The notes: generated by a model not told the origin, from the letters alone. DNA of 64,000 nucleotides from Marinifilum fragile JCM 15579 (GCF_001310955.1 NZ_BAZX01000007.1:93784-157783); one strand, 5' to 3'; shown: positions 1 to 8,504, counted from the first letter of the stretch. A program made the numbers and translations.

Positions 1-55
1 GAACTAATTGAAAACAAGTTGAGACAAGCTCGTTGTTTGACCAAAGTCAATTGTT

Positions 56-1126
56 TTATTTTAATGCTTTTCCGTTATAAGTTACCTTATTAAGAACTGC
101 TTTTGCTTTAGCTACTGCAGCTTCTGGAAGAGGAGCATAGTGTACTTTTGTAGTTTCTTTTTGAGCTTCCGGACTTACAACCCACTCAATTAATTTGATG
201 GTTTGTGCAGCTTGATCAGCGCTTCTGTCGTTGTAGTTTTGTTCTTTGTAAAGAATTAACCAGGTAAAGCTAGAGATAGGATATCCATCAACAGCATCAG
301 TATTGGTTAGGCTTACACGAGTATCAGCTGGCATTTCGCCTTTTGCAGATGCACTTACAGATTCAACAGAAGGATGAATAAAGTTACCAGCTTTGTTCTG
401 GATGCTTGCTACAGGAATGCCCATTGCGAAAGCATACTCAGATCCGATGTAACCAATAGCACCTTCGGTTTGGCTAATTGTACCAGCAACACCAGGGTTT
501 CCTTTTGCACCAATACCAACTGGCCACTTTAAAGCTTTACCAGCACCAATTTTTTCTTTCCATTCAGCACTTACTTTGCTCATGTAATCACTAAAGATGA
601 AAGTAGTACCTGATCCGTCTGAACGATAAACTACCGTAATTTCCATATCTGGTAATTTTACATCTGGGTTCACAGCTGCTATTTTGGCATCACTCCAGTT
701 GGTAATCTTACCCATGAAAACACCTTCCATTAATTCAGGAGTAAATTTTAACTCAGGCTTGCCTGGTAAGTTATAAGCAGCTACAACAGCTCCCAAACAA
801 GTAGGAACGTGTAGAACTTCTCCTGGCATATCAGCTAACTTCTTATCATTTAAGAATGCATCACTTGCTCCAAAGTCAACAATTTTATCTTTTAAGCTTC
901 GAATTCCTCCACCAGAACCAATTCCACCATAGGTTACCAATAGACCTTTTTCTTTGGTGTAGCTCTTGAATATTTTGTTATAAAATGGTTGTGGAAAAGT
1001 TGCTCCAGCACCTGTAATTGTCTTAGCTTTTTCGTTACTTGCAGCTTTATCCTTACCTGCATTTCCGCAACTTGCCATTAGGGCAACTGCAATAACAGCA
1101 GTAAAAAGCAATTGAAATTTTTTCAT
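56..1126 (-). CDS. pstS: Phosphate ABC transporter substrate-binding lipoprotein PstS
   Basis: The protein binds inorganic phosphate outside the inner membrane and delivers it to the PstCAB transporter. The 356-residue product starts with a lipoprotein signal (lipobox LMAS-C, Cys20). It has two PstS signatures: GAGATFPQPFYNKIF near residue 40, where phosphate-contacting residues lie, and SDGSGTTFIFSDY near residue 170. Length and domain content match the PBP-like PstS family. The rest of a pst operon would lie left of the window, because the gene reads leftward and stops 55 bases from the edge. Direct repeats with 11-bp spacing upstream suggest control by a PhoB-type regulator (inference). 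Confidence 0.96.
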   Translation of the reverse strand: MKKFQLLFTAVIAVALMASCGNAGKDKAASNEKAKTITGAGATFPQPFYNKIFKSYTKEKGLLVTYGGIGSGGGIRSLKDKIVDFGASDAFLNDKKLADMPGEVLHVPTCLGAVVAAYNLPGKPELKFTPELMEGVFMGKITNWSDAKIAAVNPDVKLPDMEITVVYRSDGSGTTFIFSDYMSKVSAEWKEKIGAGKALKWPVGIGAKGNPGVAGTISQTEGAIGYIGSEYAFAMGIPVASIQNKAGNFIHPSVESVSASAKGEMPADTRVSLTNTDAVDGYPISSFTWLILYKEQNYNDRSADQAAQTIKLIEWVVSPEAQKETTKVHYAPLPEAAVAKAKAVLNKVTYNGKALK

Positions 1127-1254
1127 TCTGGTTTAAATTTTAGTTTTAAAAACGATTATTCTTATTTTTTTAATATTTTAAAATCTGATTTGATACGTTA
1201 CATAGTATATAAAAGACTAACTTGTATCTTTTCACACTGCAATGTTAAAACACT

Positions 1255-1295
1255 AATGTTACAGGAATATTACAGCAATGTTAATAAATCGTTAC
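1255..1295 (-). promoter_or_regulatory. Pho-box-like tandem 11-bp repeats upstream of pstS
   Basis: Four copies of an AATGTTAC-like octamer begin at 1255, 1266, 1277 and 1288, exactly 11 bp apart (AATGTTAC, AATATTAC, AATGTTAA, ATCGTTAC). A further AATGTTAA lies at 1241. On the pstS strand this reads CTGTAAyATT, close to the enterobacterial PhoB half-site CTGTCAT, which is also arranged as 11-bp direct repeats. The array lies about 130-170 bp before the pstS start. The periodicity is seen directly; PhoB binding is inferred. Confidence 0.6.
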
Positions 1296-1417
1296 TAGTT
1301 GTAAGTATCAACAAATCAGCAGTAAAGCTTTGAAAAGAAATTTTAAGAGAGGATTTTAATGTAACTTTAGAATGGAGATTTACATTCATTGTTACAAGTA
1401 AAATATTGAATTATATC

Positions 1418-1552
1418 ATGAAACGTTCGTTGATAAATAATTACTACCCCGATAGCTATCAGCACATACGAGAAGAGCCCGTTCTGAATTTTATTCGGGA
1501 ATTATTTATGAATAGTAAGTTCCATCTTACAGCTACAAGAAAATTATTATAA
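1418..1552 (+). CDS. Possible 44-residue small protein ahead of the sirtuin
   Basis: An ATG-initiated frame of 44 codons ends one base before the sirtuin start, an arrangement that would allow translational coupling. The peptide is basic, begins MKRSLINNYYPDSYQH and has no signal or membrane segment. I recognise no family. Against it, the frame runs through a GATAGCTATC palindrome (1451-1460) of a kind often found between genes in this phylum, so it may be leader sequence only. Confidence 0.25.
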   Translation: MKRSLINNYYPDSYQHIREEPVLNFIRELFMNSKFHLTATRKLL

Positions 1553-1553
1553 G

Positions 1554-2291
1554 ATGAAAGAAGATTTACAAAAGGTTGCCGATATCATCTCCAATTCAAA
1601 ATCGATGATTGCTTTTACAGGTGCGGGAGTATCCGTTGAAAGTGGAATACCGCCCTTTAGAGGACCAAATGGATTGTGGAGTAGATATGATCCCCAATGT
1701 CTGGATTTAGATTATTTTCACTTGAATCCTGTTGAATCCTGGAAGGCTATAAAGTCTATCTTTTATGATTTTTTTGGAAAAGCAAGCTATAATGGTGCAC
1801 ACAAAGTGTTGGCACAGCTAGAGGAGAAGGGGTTGCTAAAAGCGGTGGTGACTCAGAATATCGATAATTTGCATCAGGAGGCAGGTTCAAAAATTGTGTA
1901 TGAATTTCATGGCAATTCCCAAAAACTGATTTGTTTGCAATGCGGTAAAATCTATCTTCCATCTGAGGTGAATTTGGATGAATTGCCTCCCAAATGTGTA
2001 AAGGACAAGAAAATTTTGAAGCCAGATTTTGTGTTTTTTGGTGAAGATATACCAGAAGTTGCTTATCGAAAATCTTTACAGGCGGCTAGAGCTGCTGATG
2101 TGGTGTTGGTAATTGGAACAACCGGAGAGGTAATGCCTGCAGCTATGATTCCTACCGAGGCCAAACGAAATGGAGCAATAGTCATCGAAATCAATACGGA
2201 AGAATCGAACTACACAGATGGAATTACTGATTTTTTTCTTCAAGGAAAAGCAAGTGAACTTCTAGAAGAAATTTACACGTTGATTAATTAG
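1554..2291 (+). CDS. NAD-dependent protein deacylase, SIR2 family (CobB-like)
   Basis: Sirtuins remove acyl groups from lysines using NAD+, giving nicotinamide and O-acyl-ADP-ribose. The 245-residue protein has the full NAD-binding signature GAGVSVESGIPPFRG (about residues 23-37), the catalytic region TQNIDNLHQEAG with the FHG histidine following, and a Rossmann C-terminus with VIGTTGEV. The zinc ribbon is degenerate: a CxxC pair (CLQC) is followed by a single Cys (PPKC) where families normally have a second pair, so one of four ligands appears missing. The length fits bacterial class III/U sirtuins. Substrate preference cannot be read from the sequence. Confidence 0.92.
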   Translation: MKEDLQKVADIISNSKSMIAFTGAGVSVESGIPPFRGPNGLWSRYDPQCLDLDYFHLNPVESWKAIKSIFYDFFGKASYNGAHKVLAQLEEKGLLKAVVTQNIDNLHQEAGSKIVYEFHGNSQKLICLQCGKIYLPSEVNLDELPPKCVKDKKILKPDFVFFGEDIPEVAYRKSLQAARAADVVLVIGTTGEVMPAAMIPTEAKRNGAIVIEINTEESNYTDGITDFFLQGKASELLEEIYTLIN

Positions 2292-2511
2292 CATTAGGAT
2301 TGTAATGTATTGGACTTGTGTGGTATAATAAAGTTAATTTTGTTTTGAATTTTAACAAATACAGATATTCTCTTTTTTAGGAGACATAAACAAAAGTAGA
2401 TATCGCTGAAAATATTTTATATTTGTTAGCGATTTTGGTGTTTGAGCTTCTTTTGAAGCGGGAACATCATCCTTAATAAAGAATATATTTTTAATAAAAA
2501 TAGAATTTCAA

Positions 2512-3258
2512 ATGAAGTTATTAGAAGGAAAAACAGCGATTGTTACCGGTGCTTCTCGTGGTATTGGTAAAGCGGTTGCAATTGAATTTGCAAAACAAGG
2601 TTGTAATGTTGCTTTTACTGATTTGTTCTACAACGAACAAGCAATGGAAACTGAAAAGGAAATTGCTTCTTACGGAGTTAAAGCAAAAGGATATGCCTCT
2701 GACGCAAGTAACTTTGCTGATACAGATAAGGTAGTTGCTGAAATCGTAAAAGAATTTGGTGCTATTGATATCTTGGTAAACAATGCTGGTATTACTCAAG
2801 ATACTTTATTAATGCGTATGACAGAAGAGCAGTGGGACGCAGTAATTAATGTGAACTTGAAATCTGTTTTCAACTTTACTAAAGCAGCTCAAAGAACAAT
2901 GTTGAAGCAGCGCAGTGGTTCTATCATCAACATGAGTTCTGTAGTTGGTGTTAGCGGTAATGCTGGGCAGGCAAACTATTCAGCTTCTAAAGCAGGTATC
3001 ATCGGATTCACGAAGTCTGTTGCGAAAGAGTTAGGTTCTAGAGGTATCCGTTCTAATGCAATTGCTCCAGGTTTCATTATTACAGAAATGACTGGTAAAT
3101 TACCTGAAGATGTAGTAAAAGACTGGGCTGGTAAAATTCCATTGAAAAGAGGTGGTACACCAGAAGAAATTGCTAAAACTTGTGTGTACTTAGGATCTGA
3201 TTTGTCTTCATACGTAACAGGTCAAACTCTTCACGTTTGTGGTGGTATGAACATGTAA
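2512..3258 (+). CDS. fabG: 3-oxoacyl-[acyl-carrier-protein] reductase FabG
   Basis: The enzyme reduces 3-oxoacyl-ACP with NADPH in each elongation cycle of fatty acid synthesis. It is a classical short-chain dehydrogenase of 248 residues, the usual FabG length. It has the cofactor motif TGASRGIG (residues 12-19), NNAG near 90, the catalytic Ser in INMSS and the YSASK active-site motif near 152, plus the FabG-like tail LSSYVTGQTLHVCGGM. It stands alone with a strong terminator 24 bp downstream. A TAnnTTTG promoter element is visible at 2418-2425. Confidence 0.93.
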   Translation: MKLLEGKTAIVTGASRGIGKAVAIEFAKQGCNVAFTDLFYNEQAMETEKEIASYGVKAKGYASDASNFADTDKVVAEIVKEFGAIDILVNNAGITQDTLLMRMTEEQWDAVINVNLKSVFNFTKAAQRTMLKQRSGSIINMSSVVGVSGNAGQANYSASKAGIIGFTKSVAKELGSRGIRSNAIAPGFIITEMTGKLPEDVVKDWAGKIPLKRGGTPEEIAKTCVYLGSDLSSYVTGQTLHVCGGMNM

Positions 3259-3281
3259 GAATTATCGTATTTAAGATATGG

Positions 3282-3309
3282 GCCATCTCAATTGAGATGG
3301 CTTTTTTTT
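3282..3309 (+). terminator. Rho-independent terminator after fabG
   Basis: A perfect inverted repeat GCCATCTC-AATT-GAGATGGC (3282-3301) is followed directly by eight T residues. Confidence 0.9.
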
Positions 3310-3445
3310 GCCCACTACTTTCTTATTACAATTCATTACATCCAAACTACAGTTGATGTCAATTTGTTTTTTTCTTGTATGCTTTATTTGGAATATTGTA
3401 TCGTAGGATAAAATATAAAAGTCACAAAAAATAATATACAAGCAT

Positions 3446-4888
3446 ATGAAAACACATTTACAATTTTTACTAAGCCTAATGGCAGTCGTAATGTTGTCGA
3501 CATTATCATGTAATGCTGGAAATGCAGGCAATGGCGATTGGGATATTGTGATTACGAAGAATAACAATTGGCGGGTTGAAAATATTAAAATCTCTACCAA
3601 TGGTGATATTGAATTTAATGAAGACTATACAGATGTAAAAGCCATGTCGGATGATGCTTACATTAAAATAAGCATGGTTAGCTTCGGTATGAAACGTAAG
3701 TTGTATATCAGATCCGATGAGGGAACAATTAATTATCTTTATTATGAGGGTAGTAAAGAGGTTGATTTTGAACCTAAAGGTCGTGCATGGATGAAGAAAA
3801 TGCTTCCGGATATTGTTAGAAATTCGGGCATTGACCTCGAAAATAGAGTGAATAAAATATACAAGAAATCTGGTGTTACAGGATTTTTGAAAGAACTACA
3901 GGAGACGGATAGCGATTATTATCGTTCGCGTATGGTTAAATATTTACTAAAGAATAATAGCCTAAATAAGAGTGAATTGCAGAGTTTGCTTAGAGAATTT
4001 CCATATCGAATTAATTCGGATTATGAATTGTCGCAGATCTATAAAAAATACAACCCTATATTTATTCAGGATCCTGAGATTTCGGCTGAATTTTTTAACA
4101 GTTTAGAAGAGATTTCGTCCAATTATGAACTCTCCCAGGTTTTAAAATCGGTTTATAAATTAAATGAGCTTAATGAAGAAAACTTTACGCATTTTATTGA
4201 TGCAATGGGAGATATCAGCTCATCTTACGAGAAGTCAAACCTAATGAAGATGGCTCTTGCTGATGATAAGCTTACAAATGCACAAATGAATAAATTGTTG
4301 AGTGAAGTTGAAGAGCTTTCATCCAACTATGAAAAATCGCAGATTATTAAATCGATCATTAAGAATGAAGGATTGTCATCAGGCAATGTGGATAAAATTA
4401 TAGAACTTACTGAGTCTGTATCTTCTGATTATGAGATGGGACAAATCATCAACTCAATGATTCGAGAAGAGATGATTAGTAAATCCAATTTAAATGAATT
4501 CACTGAATTGTTAGGAAATATATCATCGAATTATACTTATAAAGGGATTTTAGATCAATTGATTGAGTATGAACAACTGGGAGAGGATCGATTTGACTTT
4601 TTATTGAAAGCTTCTGATGAAATTTCATCAAGCTATGAATTGAGCAAATTTTATAAATCCCTTTTAATGAAAGGGAATCTAAATAAGAAGCAGCAACTGA
4701 CACTTATCTCCAAATCAGAAAATATTTCATCAAATTACGAATTGGCAAGCTTTCTTCTAATAGCTACCCACGAAATGAATTTGGACGATGAGGAAATTAA
4801 AGATGCTTTAATTAAAGCAACACAGGGAATAAGCTCAGAGTACGAATATGGCAAAGTAATGAAAGCCATTTACTCAAAAGGAAAGTAA
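3446..4888 (+). CDS. Exported protein with about eight 34-residue 'SS-x-YE' repeats
   Basis: The 480-residue protein has an N-terminal signal with a possible lipoprotein Cys22 (weak lipobox TLSC). A beta-rich N-terminal domain (about 30-130) ends in KGRAWMKKMLPDIVRNSGID. From about residue 155 to the end there is an alpha-helical array with an SS-x-YE motif recurring at 191, 224, 258, 292, 326, 360, 394, 428 and 463, essentially every 34 residues. This predicts a helical-hairpin solenoid. Similar repeats occur at the C-terminus of some BlaR1/M56-type and other Bacteroidota envelope proteins (from memory). It heads a run with two LytS-like proteins and a LytTR regulator, so it may be a periplasmic input or interaction partner of that system (inference). 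Confidence 0.75.
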   Translation: MKTHLQFLLSLMAVVMLSTLSCNAGNAGNGDWDIVITKNNNWRVENIKISTNGDIEFNEDYTDVKAMSDDAYIKISMVSFGMKRKLYIRSDEGTINYLYYEGSKEVDFEPKGRAWMKKMLPDIVRNSGIDLENRVNKIYKKSGVTGFLKELQETDSDYYRSRMVKYLLKNNSLNKSELQSLLREFPYRINSDYELSQIYKKYNPIFIQDPEISAEFFNSLEEISSNYELSQVLKSVYKLNELNEENFTHFIDAMGDISSSYEKSNLMKMALADDKLTNAQMNKLLSEVEELSSNYEKSQIIKSIIKNEGLSSGNVDKIIELTESVSSDYEMGQIINSMIREEMISKSNLNEFTELLGNISSNYTYKGILDQLIEYEQLGEDRFDFLLKASDEISSSYELSKFYKSLLMKGNLNKKQQLTLISKSENISSNYELASFLLIATHEMNLDDEEIKDALIKATQGISSEYEYGKVMKAIYSKGK

Positions 4889-4907
4889 GGAAATAGATGT
4901 TATAAGA

Positions 4908-4940
4908 TCGATTTATCGGGTGAAAAACTCGATAAATCGA
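4908..4940 (+). other. Perfect 11-bp stem-loop before the LytS-like kinase gene
   Basis: TCGATTTATCG (4908-4918) and CGATAAATCGA (4930-4940) are exact inverted repeats around an 11-nt loop. Only a short T run follows (ATTCTTTT). It lies 20 bp after the repeat-protein gene and could attenuate readthrough or stabilise the upstream mRNA. A GTG codon at 4920 lies in the loop, which makes it an unlikely translation start. Confidence 0.6.
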
Positions 4941-5015
4941 ATTCTTTTAGAAAGATTGCAATTCGACAAAATCATTGCCGTATCTTTAATTGTAAATTCA
5001 GAGAAATCCATAATC

Positions 5016-6059
5016 GTGAATAAAAACCTCCGCTTTATTATCATTGGTCCTATACTTGGAATGCTATGTTACATTCTTGCATTTTATAGTTATGTAGGGG
5101 AATTACCTGGTTTTGAATATCAGTTAACCGGATATCTGCCTAGTGCAATATTTGGTTTTTGGGCTGGTATTTCTACCTTATTTGTTGGAAAGTATCTCAA
5201 TAAATTGGTGAGTTGGAAACAGCGACACGCCATACGTTTTTTAATCCAAAGCTCAACTTTGTATATTATTGGTTTGATTCTAATCGCCATTTATTCCGAA
5301 ATGTTCTTGATTTCTTTAAAGGGTGATTTAAGTTATTCTCAATTTTGGTTGATATACAATGATGAAATATTTAAGACACTTTTGATACTGTTTTTGGTGG
5401 TTCTTGTGTATTGTATTATCGATTTCATGATCTACTCATTCAATCAGATGCGCGAAGAGGAAATCAAATCGGTGGAGCTGATGAACAATCAGCTAAATCT
5501 ACAATTTGAAGCATTGAAATCCCAATTGAATCCACATTTCTTATTTAATTCTTTAAATACCATTTCATCTTTACTTTACAAGGATAAGGAAGTGGCTGAG
5601 AAGTTTATTCGAATGTTTGCTGAAAGTTATCGATTTATATTTAAGCAAAACAATAGGCCGTTAATCCCACTCCAGAAGGAATTGGATTTTGTTCAATCAT
5701 ACAATTATTTGTTGCAAGTAAGATTTCAGGAGGCCTATGAATTAAAAATTAATATTCCTGAAAATGCTATGGAATCATATGTTCCACCACTTTCTGTTCA
5801 AATGCTTGTTGAAAATGCCATTAAGCACAATCTAATTTCACAAACATCTCCTTTGTTAGTTGATATAGAAATTGATAATAATTATTTGTGCGTTAAAAAC
5901 AACATAAATCCATTACGAGAGCAACCAGAATCATTTCAAATTGGCATTGAGAATATTAAAAAACGATATTCATATTTTACCAATGACAGTATTCTGCTGG
6001 ATAAAAATGAGCACTTTAAAGTAAGCTTGCCTTTAATACTTCAATCGGAAAATAATTAA
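5016..6059 (+). CDS. Sensor histidine kinase, LytS/YehU type (His_kinase PF06580)
   Basis: This is the membrane sensor of a two-component system. Four hydrophobic segments are followed by a coiled linker and the His_kinase domain. The phospho-acceptor motif LNPHFLFNSLNT carries the conserved His (residue 174 from this start). An ATPase N-box (VENAIKH) and a G-box-like IGIENIKKRY follow. I chose GTG 5016 over the in-frame GTG at 4920 because 4920 lies in a hairpin loop. The shorter start also places the His at 174, matching the 173 position in the neighbouring paralogue. The partner regulator is the LytTR gene at 7135. The signal is unknown. Confidence 0.88.
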   Translation: MNKNLRFIIIGPILGMLCYILAFYSYVGELPGFEYQLTGYLPSAIFGFWAGISTLFVGKYLNKLVSWKQRHAIRFLIQSSTLYIIGLILIAIYSEMFLISLKGDLSYSQFWLIYNDEIFKTLLILFLVVLVYCIIDFMIYSFNQMREEEIKSVELMNNQLNLQFEALKSQLNPHFLFNSLNTISSLLYKDKEVAEKFIRMFAESYRFIFKQNNRPLIPLQKELDFVQSYNYLLQVRFQEAYELKINIPENAMESYVPPLSVQMLVENAIKHNLISQTSPLLVDIEIDNNYLCVKNNINPLREQPESFQIGIENIKKRYSYFTNDSILLDKNEHFKVSLPLILQSENN

Positions 6060-6069
6060 TGTTTACCTT

Positions 6070-7107
6070 ATGAAAACCAATTATTTAAACAACAATATAT
6101 ACCGATTGATTACACCACCATGTGTTGCGATATTGGTATATCTTTTAATGCTATTAATTTTTGATCGTTTAGCTGAAATCAGTAATAATTTTAGTCCTGA
6201 AGAATTAATATTTCTGATGGCGGTTACTGCAATTTTATTTGAATCTTACAGATTTTGGCTATTGAAAACCGATAGGCTTAGAATTCTAAAAAGAAATAAA
6301 CTGATTAAATTTTCGGTGATTTATGCTGGAAGCTTTTTAATCACGGTAGGTTTGGTGTATGTATTATTTGCAACCTACTTTAGGTTCGTGATTGGGATTA
6401 ATGAATTTTCTTCCGAACTCATTGCATTCCTTATTATATTCATACTGGTTGGTATTCTTTTTCATCTGTTTTATTTAAGCATTCGTTTCTTGGATAGGCA
6501 AAATTCACTCTTGCTCGAGAAAGAGGAACTGAATAGAAAGAGTATTGAGTTTGAATTGGAAGTGTTTAAGAACAAATTGAATCCTGATTTCTTGTATGAA
6601 TCACTTGAAAGTGTAATAAGTTTAATAAGGAAAGACGAGGTGGAAGGAGCAGAGGAGTATATCGATCATCTGGCCTTATTTTACAGAAGAATACTTGGCA
6701 ATCGATACTCGGAAGTAATAACATTGGAAGAAGAGAAGTTAAAAATCGATGAATATATAAAGCTTAGAAATTACAATTACTCAGATAATTTAATTGTAAA
6801 TTGGACTCTGGATGAAATAAAGAATGTCCATGTAGTTCCAAACATGATTTTACAAACCATTCAACTGATTGAATACAGCCAGCAAGTTGATTTGAATACA
6901 AAATTGGAAATTTCAATTGAAGATTCAGACGAAACAATTCTATTTAGATTTTTGTCATCTGAACGACTAATACCATTGCCTAAGTTTGAAAAATTGAAGG
7001 AGTCGATACAAAAGACATTAACTTTTTACACAGATTCTCAGTTTGAATGGCAAAGAGTTAACAATCGTATTCAAATTTCGATTCCAAAAATAAATATAGA
7101 AGACTAA
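6070..7107 (+). CDS. Degenerate LytS-like protein (predicted pseudokinase)
   Basis: The 345-residue protein has four predicted membrane segments and a region collinear with the preceding kinase. The catalytic residues are gone. The motif equivalent to LNPHFLFN reads LNPDFLYE, with Asp173 in place of the phospho-acceptor His. The N-box VENAIKH is replaced by an unrelated IQLIEYSQQ stretch, and no G-box glycines remain. The frame is open and full length, so this is a diverged but maintained protein rather than a decayed gene. It starts 10 bp after the active kinase. A role as heterodimer partner or inhibitor of that kinase is my inference. Confidence 0.82.
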   Translation: MKTNYLNNNIYRLITPPCVAILVYLLMLLIFDRLAEISNNFSPEELIFLMAVTAILFESYRFWLLKTDRLRILKRNKLIKFSVIYAGSFLITVGLVYVLFATYFRFVIGINEFSSELIAFLIIFILVGILFHLFYLSIRFLDRQNSLLLEKEELNRKSIEFELEVFKNKLNPDFLYESLESVISLIRKDEVEGAEEYIDHLALFYRRILGNRYSEVITLEEEKLKIDEYIKLRNYNYSDNLIVNWTLDEIKNVHVVPNMILQTIQLIEYSQQVDLNTKLEISIEDSDETILFRFLSSERLIPLPKFEKLKESIQKTLTFYTDSQFEWQRVNNRIQISIPKINIED

Positions 7108-7134
7108 CTGACACAAAATACACTAAGCCTAAAA

Positions 7135-7904
7135 ATGAAAGTTATAATAATTGAAGATGAAGTATTAGCTGCGGATAAACTGGAGCGACTATTACACAAA
7201 TATGATCCTAAAATTAAGGTGCTTGATAGATTTGAATCCATTACAGAGTCTTCAGTTTGGCTTGGAAGCCTGAAAATTCAGCTGATTTAATTTTTTTAGA
7301 TATCCATCTGGTGGATGGTTTAAGTTTTGAAATTTTCAATAGAGTTCAGGTTAAAACTCCAATTATTTTTACCACAGCATATAATGAATATGCACTAAAT
7401 GCTTTCAAGCTTAATAGTGTAGATTACCTACTAAAACCAGTTACTTTTGATAGCCTTTATGATGCGCTTAAGAAGTATGAAAGCATGAAAGAGTCATTTG
7501 GCAAACAATCCATAAAAAGCATAGAGGAACTAAGTGTTGCATTGGCAAACATTCAAAAGGATTACAAGACCAGATTCATGGTGAAGGTAGGAGAGAAGTT
7601 AAAATCATTTAGAGCCGAAAGTATAGAACTTTTTTATGCTGAAGGAAGGGATGTGTTCATTTTATTGGATGAAGGAAAAAGGTACATTATTGATTATAAA
7701 ATGGAAGAACTGCAAGATCTTTTAGATCCAAAGCAATTTTATCGCATCAGCCGCTCTTTCATTGTAAATATAAATGCAATTAACGATGTGTTGGTTCATT
7801 CAAACTCTCGCTTAAAGGTAATTTTAAATGCAGATTGCGATAAAGAGTTGATTGTAAGTAGAGAAAAAGTGAATAGTTTTAAAAAATGGTTTAGCGGAAG
7901 TTAA
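7135..7904 (+). pseudogene. LytTR-family response regulator, frameshifted by one missing base
   Basis: The regulator has a receiver domain and a C-terminal LytTR DNA-binding domain and is the likely partner of the kinases upstream. The first frame (from ATG 7135) gives the receiver start MKVIIIEDEVLAADK and then stops at about 7290. The rest continues in the -1 frame with the phospho-acceptor Asp in LIFLDIHLVDG, TTAYNEYAL, and the LytTR region (FYRISRSFIVNINAI). Adding one A to GGAAG at 7264-7268 joins them as SVWLGKPENSADLIFLDIH. No slippery heptamer is present, so programmed frameshifting is unlikely. A sequencing error is the simplest explanation, given eight similar breaks in the window. 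Confidence 0.85.
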
Positions 7905-8036
7905 ATCGCCTAATTACGAATAAACGTCAATTTTTAATTTTACGGCAATCATATAATGCTTAGGTGCCTTTGAATTTCTCATTAAATAGATTAATTTTAA
8001 ATAAGAATTTATAATCATTAAATATTATTAGTTGTT

Positions 8037-8504
8037 ATGAGGAAATTAATTAAAACAGCGGGTTTAGGACTTGTATTAGCATTCTTTTTAATGGTTGGCA
8101 ATCAAAAAAGTGCGTTTGCGCATTGTGAGATTCCATGTGGTATATATGCCGATTCGGTTCGTATTGTATTGATGAGCGAACATATCACTACTATCGAGAA
8201 GAGTATGAAACAAATTGTAGAATTGTCCGCACAGGAGAATGTAAATTACAATCAATTGGTTCGCTGGGTAAATAACAAGGAAGAGCATGCTAAGAAACTA
8301 CAGGAGATTGCCACTCAATACTTCATGTTTCAGCGTGTAAAGCTTACCGATGATGCAGAAAAAATGGAGAAGAATCAGAAATTATTGGCAAAACTTCATG
8401 AAATCTGTGTGTATGCAATGAAAGCCAAACAAACAACCGATTTACAAATTATTGAGAAATTGAACAATGCAGTTCATGACTTTTCACATTTGTATTTTGG
8501 TTAG
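8037..8504 (+). CDS. sodN: Nickel superoxide dismutase with N-terminal export signal
   Basis: The enzyme disproportionates superoxide using a Ni centre. The 155-residue product starts with a typical signal peptide (hydrophobic core 9-21, then SAFA). It is followed at residues 29-34 by HCEIPC, continuing GIYAD. This is the Ni-hook HCxxPCGxY of Ni-SOD, in which the new N-terminal His1, Cys2 and Cys6 bind nickel. Cleavage after Ala28 would leave His29 as residue 1. Thus signal peptidase could both export and mature the enzyme, a job done by the SodX protease in actinobacteria. No sodX-like gene is adjacent. The remaining ~120 residues are helical, as in the four-helix Ni-SOD fold. Confidence 0.93.
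   Translation: MRKLIKTAGLGLVLAFFLMVGNQKSAFAHCEIPCGIYADSVRIVLMSEHITTIEKSMKQIVELSAQENVNYNQLVRWVNNKEEHAKKLQEIATQYFMFQRVKLTDDAEKMEKNQKLLAKLHEICVYAMKAKQTTDLQIIEKLNNAVHDFSHLYFG

Noticed and set aside
1112..1333. Open frame of 73 codons on the forward strand upstream of pstS
   Set aside because: It overlaps the pstS start on the opposite strand and the Pho-box-like repeats, is very AT-rich and has no recognisable content.
3446..4888. TPR protein, because repeats are 34 residues long
   Set aside because: The period matches TPR, but the conserved positions (SS-x-YE) do not follow the TPR consensus of W/L/G/Y/A/F/A/P.
6070..7107. Decayed copy of the upstream kinase
   Set aside because: The frame is intact over 345 codons with conserved membrane layout. 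Loss is confined to catalytic motifs, which suggests maintained function.
7257..7268. Programmed -1 frameshifting in the LytTR regulator
   Set aside because: No slippery heptamer or downstream pseudoknot is visible, and a missing A repairs the frame exactly.
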